From contig NZ_JAWLCI010000071.1 of NCBI RefSeq assembly GCF_041687215.1, forward strand, positions 1-25,311: a DNA stretch of 25,311 nucleotides. The letters are read 5' to 3'. The position numbers and the translations under genes were made by a program. This document shows positions 14,767-22,066 of this stretch, piece after piece. How positions within the stretch are numbered: the first letter of the stretch is position 1; each line of letters opens with the position of its first letter. This DNA is from Mariniphaga sp041687215 (lineage in GTDB: Bacteria > Bacteroidota > Bacteroidia > Bacteroidales > Prolixibacteraceae). A model generated the notes under the pieces. That model had not been told where the DNA came from and did no database searches. It saw only the letters and a program-made list of their open reading frames with translations.

Positions 14767-16917
14767 TTATATTTCCCCTTTTTGCCTTAACAAAGTTGCA
14801 ACCCGTTGATGTTCTTTTTGATATTTGTCTGTCAATTCCCTTTCCAGTTTTATCAATTCGTGGTCGTGGCGAATATTGTCAAGTGCAGTATGATTTTCAA
14901 GACAAATAATTATCCAGCGGGGTATTGTTGGTTTATTTGTTACTTCCTTCAGGTAGTGCAGGGCTCTTTCTTTATCATCAAGTGCAGCATATATCATGGC
15001 CAGTTCAAAATGGGAATAGAATAATGAAGCATCGCGATGACCGGTGCTAATTTCGTAGTTCAGGTTTGTTATGGCTTCCTGAAAATATTGATTTGCAAGT
15101 GTTGGTTTTCCGTTTCGGAGGTAAACAAGTGCTGTTAACGATGTAAAATAGTTTTCAGGAAAGTTAAGCCAGTTATGTTTGTTAATTTCGTTAAGCGTTT
15201 CAAACGCAGATTCAAACTCCCTGAGCAATAAGTAGCTAAAAGTTTTATTGCAAAGCAAAAGCAAATGGTTCGAATTGGGATTAATTTTCAAGCCTTTGTT
15301 GGCGTACCCGATGGAAGATTCAAAATTTCCGCTGTATATATTCCCAAGGCACATATAATTGTAAAAATTAACTGAATCAAGATTTGTATTCAGACACTCA
15401 AGTAAATACTTTTCTGCCACGTCGGGAAAACCTGTATAAAAAAGAACTAAACAGAATTGGTTGTACATCCATGGAGCGATTATTTCTTCTTCGGGTTTCA
15501 GTTCAACATATTTATAAAAAGCGTGGATTGCCTCATAATAATCTTCAAGATGAGAATACGTGGAAAACATACCTTTGTAATTTTCCGGTGTATTAACAGT
15601 GCCATATTTCAAACCTTCTTCAAATAAACTCCTTGATTCTTCAATTTTACCCTGTCGTCTCATATAGGAGCTTTTTAAAGATAAAGCGTGGCGGTATTCA
15701 TCACCTTTTATCCGGTTATTGTGCAAGGAAATGGCCTTTTCCGCCATAACCAATCCTGAATCGAGATATTCTTTTCTATGTAATATATCATACCCCAGGT
15801 TATTGATATAAATTTGCCCAAGCTTCAAATAAGCTTCTATAAACCCGGTATCCAGTTGGATTGCTTTCTCAAAATTCATTTTAGCCTTCAAGTTTTCTTC
15901 CCTTGCTTGCTGCCATAGGCTGAAATATCCTTTTTGGCCTGATAAATCCAGATACCTTAGCCCCTGCAGGTATGCATTCAGAGCTGCGGGATTATCTGTA
16001 ATCCGCACTTTCAGTTTTTCTTTTTCGTGTGGTGAAAGTTGGGTTTTTGTTTTTTCAATGATATCAAAGACGATAAGATTTTGTAAATCCAAAAAATTGT
16101 CCTCTTTCAGGTTTGCAGTGTATGGTTCCCGAAGGAGATAATTGTCGTTTTCTGCATCGGCAAGGTTTATCTGGAATTGCAGGTTTTCACCGTATTGCCA
16201 GCCACTGGTTTCAATCACATAATCTACTTTCATTTCCTTTGCAATTTCTTTCAGTGGTTTGGTGGTTTCCCGATACTGTTCCACCGAAGTTTTGGAACGG
16301 ATAACCAGGTTTTCAATCTCCATCAAATGGTTTAATACGGCTTCTGTTAATCCGCCTGCCATAATTCTCATGGAATCTGAACCTTCAAATTTTAAGGGCA
16401 GTATGGCAATGGTGTTTGGAATTTCTTTTTTGCCTGAATTATCAGAACTAAACCAGGCTGATTCTGAAATGATGAAAATAATCAGTCCAAAGATGATTAG
16501 ACTTGCCGCCGATATCAGCCATTTTTTCCATTTGCTGTTTTTTTGCAGACTGCCTGTTTCGGCAGGAAGCTCTGTTTCATTCCGGTCGCCTGTTTTCCCC
16601 GGAGAATAACCGTAATAATTCCGAAAGCATTTTGAAAAGTAGGGAACACTGTGAAATCCGCATTCGTATGCTGTTTCGGAAACAGTTAACGATGTTTCCC
16701 GTAACATTTTTAATGCCTTTTTCAGGCGTACCTGGCAAATAAACTGATTGGCGGGCATTTTGGCAACTTCGGTAATTCTCCGGTGAAAACCCGACCGGCT
16801 CATGCCCATTTCACGGATTAGTTCTTTCACTCCAAACTGCTCGTTTTGAAGGTTGGCTTCTATAATCTCGGTAAGCCGCCTCATAAAATCCTGCCCGTTA
16901 TTGGTTGCACCGGTCAT
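14767..16917 (-). CDS. Membrane-anchored AraC-type regulator with TolB-like and TPR domains, paralogue 2
   Basis: Same architecture as the gene at 5075: AraC double HTH (about residues 10-110, MSRSGFHRRI and YFSKCFRNYYGYSPG), a basic SKWKKW, one membrane helix (about 132-151), a TolB-like domain from about 167 (NTIAILPLKFEGSDS) and TPRs from about 310. It is 87 residues longer, mostly in the TPR part. Its start region matches paralogue 1 (MTGAT-NG-DF-RL-EI) and so does its promoter. The C-terminus (LDNIRHDHELIKLE...HQRVATLLRQKG) resembles the end of the secreted TPR protein at 17241 (LENIRNEPKFQK...HKEVGKILATHG), which hints at common origin or partnership. The TolB part is more divergent than in paralogue 1, so a different signal is likely. 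Confidence 0.85.
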   Translation of the reverse strand: MTGATNNGQDFMRRLTEIIEANLQNEQFGVKELIREMGMSRSGFHRRITEVAKMPANQFICQVRLKKALKMLRETSLTVSETAYECGFHSVPYFSKCFRNYYGYSPGKTGDRNETELPAETGSLQKNSKWKKWLISAASLIIFGLIIFIISESAWFSSDNSGKKEIPNTIAILPLKFEGSDSMRIMAGGLTEAVLNHLMEIENLVIRSKTSVEQYRETTKPLKEIAKEMKVDYVIETSGWQYGENLQFQINLADAENDNYLLREPYTANLKEDNFLDLQNLIVFDIIEKTKTQLSPHEKEKLKVRITDNPAALNAYLQGLRYLDLSGQKGYFSLWQQAREENLKAKMNFEKAIQLDTGFIEAYLKLGQIYINNLGYDILHRKEYLDSGLVMAEKAISLHNNRIKGDEYRHALSLKSSYMRRQGKIEESRSLFEEGLKYGTVNTPENYKGMFSTYSHLEDYYEAIHAFYKYVELKPEEEIIAPWMYNQFCLVLFYTGFPDVAEKYLLECLNTNLDSVNFYNYMCLGNIYSGNFESSIGYANKGLKINPNSNHLLLLCNKTFSYLLLREFESAFETLNEINKHNWLNFPENYFTSLTALVYLRNGKPTLANQYFQEAITNLNYEISTGHRDASLFYSHFELAMIYAALDDKERALHYLKEVTNKPTIPRWIIICLENHTALDNIRHDHELIKLERELTDKYQKEHQRVATLLRQKGEI

Positions 16918-16978
16918 TTTGGTTTTTTAAAACACTGATTTTTACCGTATTTTTTAAGAAAAGTTACGAATAATTTTT
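16918..16978 (-). promoter_or_regulatory. Regulator promoter, duplicate of 6965-7025
   Basis: This is the second copy of the conserved regulator promoter, sharing GGTTTTTTAAAACACTG and AAGAAAAGTTACGAA on the plus strand. The first copy's further upstream sequence differs, so conservation stops where a promoter would. Confidence 0.5.
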
Positions 16979-16997
16979 TTGAATGTTTGTAACATTA

Positions 16998-17046
16998 TTT
17001 TCATCTCATTATAAATGTTAATTTTTAAAGGTATTCGATGTAACTC
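16998..17046 (-). repeat. Orphan copy of the beta-helix gene promoter
   Basis: It is identical to 10875-10923 at all but two positions, including ATGAAA at the end, but the reading frame it opens (MKIMLQTFKKIIRNFS) stops after 16 codons. It then runs straight into the regulator promoter. The gene body behind this promoter appears to have been lost. An alternative is that the promoter now adds to transcription of the regulator gene. Confidence 0.6.
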
Positions 17047-17088
17047 CCTTGAAAATTATAATGGTACAATTGTGTGAATAAATTTTAT

Positions 17089-17238
17089 TCATGGTCGTTT
17101 CAACCGGTGAATATTCTTTGTTTTACATGCTTTTCCTGAACTCGCAGAAACGCCAAAATGATGATCGGCAAGCCGGGCTTTTGTAATGATGTTGAGTCGC
17201 TCTTTAAAATTTTCTCCGGATAAAAGTAAAACAGCCAT
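17089..17238 (-). pseudogene. Decayed N-terminus of a third AraC-TPR regulator
   Basis: A 49-codon frame starts with ATG two bases behind the stop of the TPR gene. Against the intact regulators it matches without gaps through residue 30: Gly8, Phe11, Arg14, Leu15, Ile18, Lys20, Ala21 and FGV at 28-30. The HTH region is then scrambled, with IHRLKR recovered near the end, as expected from small frameshifts. No TolB or TPR part follows. It could instead be a short functional protein, but the truncation inside the HTH makes that unlikely. Confidence 0.6.
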
Positions 17239-17240
17239 TT

Positions 17241-18917
17241 TTAGTTGTTCAGCAATCCATGTGTAGCAAGAATTTTTCCAACTTCCTTGTGCGCATTTTC
17301 ATATTTGCGCACGGTTTCTTTTAATATTTTCTGAAACTTAGGTTCGTTGCGGATATTTTCGAGCATAGGATCTTGTTTCAGAAAAATAACTGTTTGCAAA
17401 TGGTAACTTTTATTTTTTCCCAGCGCTTCAAGCGCTTTTTCTGTTTCGCCCTTTGCTGAATAAACGGATGCCAAAGTGAGGTATGGTAAATTTATTTCCG
17501 GATAAATATTAGCTTGAATTTGACGATTTGCCTGCAGAATGGCACCGCTAAAGTGTTCCTCTGCCTCCTTATTTTTTCCCTTTTTAGAAAAGGCATAACC
17601 GAACCATGGATTAGGGTTAACCTGTCTTCCTTCTGTGACTGAAACCTCATGAATCTCGTTTAACCATTGGTAGGCTTCATCATAATTTTTTTGAAAAAGA
17701 TTGGACCAAACCAGAAAATATTTACAGTTCAAATCATCCGGTTTTTTTTTCAGCCGTTCGGTAGCCATTTTATTAACTGCTTCATAATCATCCAACAAAA
17801 AATATTCAAACATTAAATTCTGAAAATAGGCAGAAGAGTCGTTGTTTAATTTTAAGAGGCGTTTATTGTAAACTTCGCTTTCTTTAATAAATCCTGTTCT
17901 GCCTAATTGAGAAAACATAGCGTTTAAGGTATAGAAATTATCGCCGTTTGCTTTATCTTGTTCTAGTTGTTTTATGTTCATTTCAACTGCTTTCGGATAG
18001 TCGCATGTATTAAAATACAAATTACCCATAAATCGGTAAACGCCTGATTGGCCCGGGTCAAACATTAACGATTTTTCACTTATCTTTAAAGCTTCATCAT
18101 AATTTCCTTTTGTTTGATTCAACGTAGATAATAATCCATAAACCGATGCTGATTTATCGTCGGCTTGCAATGCCCGATTGGCAAAATAAAAAGCTGAATC
18201 GAGGAATCCTTCTTCCCAAAACCTTTTTGTTTCTTTTGAGTTGTAAATCCAACCCAGTTGAATAAGCGAAGGAGCATGATTAGGTTCAAGTTCAATCACT
18301 TTTTTAAATATTCCTGCAGCACGGTTATCCAGCGATCGGTTTCGGGTTTGTTCCGCCTTTCTGTGAAGTTCTATGCCTGCCTGGTAAAGGCTTTCCACAT
18401 ATTCTTTGTCGGGTGTTGATTCCAGCACCACCTCCAATCCGTCGTCCAAAATTTTAAATGAAACAGTACAGCCCAGGTATTCGGCAATTAGGTCATGGGA
18501 GGCCTTAAAAAACCGAATGAATTCATCGTAGGTTACATTGTGAATGGGTTCGTTATTGCGCAGATTAGGGTAAAAACCAATTACTTTCAGCGTTACTTTT
18601 TTGTCGGTTTGGTTAACGATTTCCACTTTTTCTGAAAGATCGGTCAGGTTCATTAGATTACCTGTTACGAAAGTCTGGAAGCCACCTTCTTTGGACCAGG
18701 TTTCTTTGTAAAGGTCGCCGCAATATTTGCCAAACTCTTCCACGGTTTGCCCATGCGATTTGGCGTAACTGATTGCCACATTTATGTTGTAATTCAACAA
18801 CAAAACTAACCGCGGATATTGTTGCTCCGGGGTGCGTTCAGGAACAGAAAAAGTAGTTTGAGCCGAAGTTGCCCATGCCATTAAAATGGCAGCGAAAAGT
18901 AAAATTGGTGTTTTCAT
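17241..18917 (-). CDS. Secreted tetratricopeptide-repeat protein
   Basis: I chose the ATG at 18917 because it begins a clean signal peptide (MKTPILLFAAILMAWATSAQ). The frame extends to 18977, but that part overlaps the promoter. Residues of about 25-180 form a domain I cannot name, with HGQTVEEFGKYCGDLYKETW and a second half with YDEFIRFFKASHDLIAEYLG; it might bind a small ligand. About eight TPR units follow. The C-terminus is like that of the 716-residue regulator. The promoter is the best of the 21-bp triple arrays, so it should be coregulated with the lipoproteins, perhaps as the periplasmic arm of the same sensing system. Confidence 0.8.
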   Translation of the reverse strand: MKTPILLFAAILMAWATSAQTTFSVPERTPEQQYPRLVLLLNYNINVAISYAKSHGQTVEEFGKYCGDLYKETWSKEGGFQTFVTGNLMNLTDLSEKVEIVNQTDKKVTLKVIGFYPNLRNNEPIHNVTYDEFIRFFKASHDLIAEYLGCTVSFKILDDGLEVVLESTPDKEYVESLYQAGIELHRKAEQTRNRSLDNRAAGIFKKVIELEPNHAPSLIQLGWIYNSKETKRFWEEGFLDSAFYFANRALQADDKSASVYGLLSTLNQTKGNYDEALKISEKSLMFDPGQSGVYRFMGNLYFNTCDYPKAVEMNIKQLEQDKANGDNFYTLNAMFSQLGRTGFIKESEVYNKRLLKLNNDSSAYFQNLMFEYFLLDDYEAVNKMATERLKKKPDDLNCKYFLVWSNLFQKNYDEAYQWLNEIHEVSVTEGRQVNPNPWFGYAFSKKGKNKEAEEHFSGAILQANRQIQANIYPEINLPYLTLASVYSAKGETEKALEALGKNKSYHLQTVIFLKQDPMLENIRNEPKFQKILKETVRKYENAHKEVGKILATHGLLNN

Positions 18918-19033
18918 GATTTTTAATTTTTTGCAGTTAATATCATTCAAGTTACGCCAAATCAAAAAGCAATGCATAGCACGTATGTTGCTAAATGTTT
19001 AAACTATGTTGCAAAAGCTTGCACTTATGTTGC
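18918..19033 (-). promoter_or_regulatory. Leader and triple-repeat operator F (best copy)
   Basis: Three perfect TATGTTGC boxes lie at 18984-18991, 19005-19012 and 19026-19033, at exactly 21-bp steps. They are followed by AGGAGGGGTTTTT. The nearest box is 67 bp from the ATG. In gene orientation GGCGTAACTTGAATG follows and supplies a TAnnTTTG-like -7 box, with no clear -33 box. GCATAGCA beside box 1 gives an additional inverted half-site. The rest of 19034-19195 is featureless. Confidence 0.65.
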
Positions 19034-19195
19034 AGGAGGGGTTTTTGGGTTTTTGGAGTGAAAATCGGGGCATCACTGGTGGCGATGGACAATTTACTCT
19101 ATTTACTATGAGTCGTAACTATTTTAAGACCTGGCTTTGCAAAACCATAATTAATAACCGGTTCTGTATGGCGAACCTTATGCCATTTTAATACA

Positions 19196-21967
19196 CTATA
19201 TTTTAATTATTTTCCCGTTAATCTTATAATTGTTTACAATAAAATGATAGTAATAGATTCCGGCTGGAAGTTCTGCTATATTAACCGGTAAGTTGTGTTT
19301 TCCCTGTATTTGCCTTTCCACATTCAGTGGTGTCATTATTTCCCTTCCAAGGCTGTCGAATATTTTTATGGATATTTTACTGTCGGAGTTTAACCGGTAA
19401 CTAAAAGTTATTTTATCTTCTGCCGGGTTTGGCCAAACCTGCAGGTTTAAATCTGCTATCAGAGAATTTATTTCTTTATCGTCAACACCGGTAACATGGT
19501 AATTCAGCAAAAGTGTATCTTCATACGAACCATTCATTTCATTGTCAACATATACGGTAAGTACACTCTCTTCAACATCGGTCCAGTTTACCTCAAAAAG
19601 ATGCGATGTGTTTTCTCCGATTGGAATGCTGTCATTTACAAATCGTTTAAATCCTGAGGAAGAAACATGGTGTAGTTCCACTCCGTATTGTTTGGCACTT
19701 CCGTAATTGGATAAAATTATGTGTTTGTTGTCAGGAGACTCAACTTTTACCGAATCTTCTTTTTCCAGTTTAAAAGGATTCAGTTTAAACACTTTTTCCT
19801 CATCCTCCTCTTCCAGTATAAGCATCATTTTTATGTTTCTTGCCTCATCATCCGGGTTTATTGCTGTAAGCGAGCCATTATATAACAGCCGGTCTGTTTG
19901 TTCTGGTGCAGTATTTTTACGTTCGTAATAGAACAGTTGGTCTTTAGTAAATACATATCCTTCAGCCGCTTTATTTTCTGGGTTTGAGATATCGATGGTG
20001 TATTCTCCTGCTGGTACAAGATAACTATAAGGTGGTGATTCAGAGCCATCTTTATGCATTAGGGCATGGACATCTGGTATTTCCTCAAGTAGCTGATCAT
20101 CCATATAACCGCTGGTGTTTCCGCTTACATTTTTAATACGAATATTTGCTCCGTCATTCGGACTTATCTCGATTAAACTATCCAGAAGGGAATAGTAACT
20201 GGTTGCTTTTTTTAGGGTAGCATTTACATAATAATAGCTTGAAGGTATTTCCAGATATAAATCCTTATCACCACCCCAGCCTGGCCAGCCATATAATGGT
20301 TCCCAGCTGCCAACCCCTCCGTTGGCACTAACATCAACCCTGATACGTGCATTGGTTGAATCCGGTATTTCGTTATCGTACACATAGATATAATAATACT
20401 GTTCGTTAACGGTATCCTGTTCCAGCTTGTAAGGTACTATAGTGTGGCCACCTGATCCTGAATTATTGTACATTGTCAGCGTCCGAATCTCAGTATGGCC
20501 TGTGCTAAACATTTTTTTAATGTCTTCCACAGTCTGGGTGGGTGTTTTTAATCCATTTCCTGCTATATCATTATAAATTGAGGGATTACCAATCTGGTGT
20601 GTAAATAGTTCGGTTACGGTTGCTACCGTTCCCATGCCTGGTGAAACAGTATAAGGCACAGCAAAATTGCCAAAATTCGGGTATGCGTTCAAAAAATCAT
20701 TTTTCGATTCGAAAGCGAGCGCATTGGACGCAGCTATTCCGAAACACGAACCATTCCATTGGTATTTTTTGTTCTTCCAGCTTAAAAGTGCCTTGTGATT
20801 ATATAGTGCTGTTATCAGGTCATCGTAACAAGTAGGAACCGAAAAAGTACCGGTGTAGCTTCCCCAGGCTGGAAAGTCCTCTGCTTTTGCGTTAAAAAAA
20901 ACCGAGTCGCCCTGGAGGTGATCATAAAGCTGGCCAGTGTGCTCATCAATGCCATTATAATTAATCTGGTTGGTGTACCAGACCGGCCACACATGTTCTC
21001 TGTTATTTTCAAATCCCCACCTGTCTGTCCAAATGTTGTATTGGGTCATTTCTCCATTGCTTTCCAGCCGTGTGAGACTGTAAGGTTTAATATAAAATAC
21101 ATTGCTTATATCCAGATCTTCTCCAGTTTCTTCAACAGTTAATTTTAAACGACATTTATCAGCCAGCAATCCAGTTGGGATTTCCCAATCTAACTGACCA
21201 ATGCTTCCAGGCGATGCTATACCTATTGGCTGATATGATGCCCCATCATTTATACTATAACTGAGTATCAGGTTTTCAGTATCTGGACCGCCATCCCATT
21301 TAATTGTTTCTGTTTCCCCTGAAATAAGTACGTCCTTATAATCAAGATTGGAAAACATATTTTGTGGGTTCACAGGACTAAGTGTAATAGCATCTAACCA
21401 GGCTAATCCCAGAGCTTCTGTTGCGAAGGCATGATCCTGCTCAAATTCAAATTCAATTTCTACAACTACATTTTTTAAGGAAATGAGAGAATCATTATTA
21501 ACCATAGTTGCACAGGTACCTGTGGAGATCGGTACAACGATTTGTTTCCAATCTTTCGGACAATAATATCTTTTAAAAAAAACGTAATCCGACAAATAAC
21601 TGGAACAATGATGATCTGAGTTTGCAATTGGATAAGTTAACCGAATTCTATAATGGAGTAAAAAACCTGTGCTGGCTAGAGTAAGTACTGCAGCTTTAAA
21701 ATTAAAAGAAAAGAATTTGGGAAGTTCGTTAAAATTAACAATAAATGTACCCTTAAGCCTTGGACGATGAGCAGTACCATCAAGGAAAGGTTCGAATCTA
21801 CAACAAAATTCTGTACTATTTACGGTGTCTTGAGTCGTATTAACTGAAGTGATCCATCCCGTGGGCTGCCCATCCTCCCAGTTCTCAAAGTCCCAGTCAT
21901 TAGATTGGGCAAACGAAACTATGCTGAATAAACAGCAAAATAAAAGGATTCTTGGCTTTTTCATCAT
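19196..21967 (-). CDS. T9SS-exported protein with papain-like Cys-His-Asp/Asn motif
   Basis: A signal peptide (to about residue 20) precedes a lectin-like N-terminal domain (NDWDFENWEDGQPTGW...). An Ig-like domain comes next (about 205-295, SGETETIKWDGGP...LSYSINDGASY). The central domain carries NGSCFGIA (Cys408), GGHTIVPY (His508) and VYDNEIP (Asp531/Asn532). The C-terminus from about 850 (LQVWPNPAEDKITF...GIYYYHFIVNNYKINGKIIKI) is a type A T9SS sorting domain, so the protein is exported through the Por system and attached or released. The order Cys, GGH, YDN is what I expect of a papain-like peptidase or transferase; activity is unproven. It is a tandem paralogue of the gene upstream (99 bp apart). 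Confidence 0.85.
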   Translation of the reverse strand: MMKKPRILLFCCLFSIVSFAQSNDWDFENWEDGQPTGWITSVNTTQDTVNSTEFCCRFEPFLDGTAHRPRLKGTFIVNFNELPKFFSFNFKAAVLTLASTGFLLHYRIRLTYPIANSDHHCSSYLSDYVFFKRYYCPKDWKQIVVPISTGTCATMVNNDSLISLKNVVVEIEFEFEQDHAFATEALGLAWLDAITLSPVNPQNMFSNLDYKDVLISGETETIKWDGGPDTENLILSYSINDGASYQPIGIASPGSIGQLDWEIPTGLLADKCRLKLTVEETGEDLDISNVFYIKPYSLTRLESNGEMTQYNIWTDRWGFENNREHVWPVWYTNQINYNGIDEHTGQLYDHLQGDSVFFNAKAEDFPAWGSYTGTFSVPTCYDDLITALYNHKALLSWKNKKYQWNGSCFGIAASNALAFESKNDFLNAYPNFGNFAVPYTVSPGMGTVATVTELFTHQIGNPSIYNDIAGNGLKTPTQTVEDIKKMFSTGHTEIRTLTMYNNSGSGGHTIVPYKLEQDTVNEQYYYIYVYDNEIPDSTNARIRVDVSANGGVGSWEPLYGWPGWGGDKDLYLEIPSSYYYVNATLKKATSYYSLLDSLIEISPNDGANIRIKNVSGNTSGYMDDQLLEEIPDVHALMHKDGSESPPYSYLVPAGEYTIDISNPENKAAEGYVFTKDQLFYYERKNTAPEQTDRLLYNGSLTAINPDDEARNIKMMLILEEEDEEKVFKLNPFKLEKEDSVKVESPDNKHIILSNYGSAKQYGVELHHVSSSGFKRFVNDSIPIGENTSHLFEVNWTDVEESVLTVYVDNEMNGSYEDTLLLNYHVTGVDDKEINSLIADLNLQVWPNPAEDKITFSYRLNSDSKISIKIFDSLGREIMTPLNVERQIQGKHNLPVNIAELPAGIYYYHFIVNNYKINGKIIKI
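19206..19588 (-). repeat. Near-identical 3' block shared by the tandem T9SS genes
   Basis: The 383 bp align without gaps to 22077-22459 with few differences and cover the sorting domain and the Ig-like stretch before it. Just beyond 19588 the two genes diverge sharply. A second shared block is at 21139-21375 / 24013-24249. Confidence 0.75.
21139..21375 (-). repeat. Near-identical internal block shared by the tandem T9SS genes
   Basis: The 237 bp align gap-free to 24013-24249 and encode the Ig-like domain. The flanking catalytic and N-terminal regions are much more diverged, so the identity is patchy, as left by gene conversion. Confidence 0.7.
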
Positions 21968-22066
21968 ACTGGATTTTAAATTTTACAAATTCTGATATAC
22001 AGATGTCTCCTTCTTTTGTAATGAAATTAACTTTATGTTATTTGCTTATTTGCATTAGTTCTCATT

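Noticed and set aside
18984..19033. Triple TATGTTGC repeats considered as a CRISPR array
   Set aside because: The repeat unit is 8 bp with a 13-bp gap. The gaps are similar between loci instead of unique, there are no cas genes, and the arrays always sit at the same place before genes.
19155..19190. GGTTC...GAACC inverted repeat behind the T9SS gene as terminator
   Set aside because: The stem is only five pairs and is not followed by a U tract on the minus strand.
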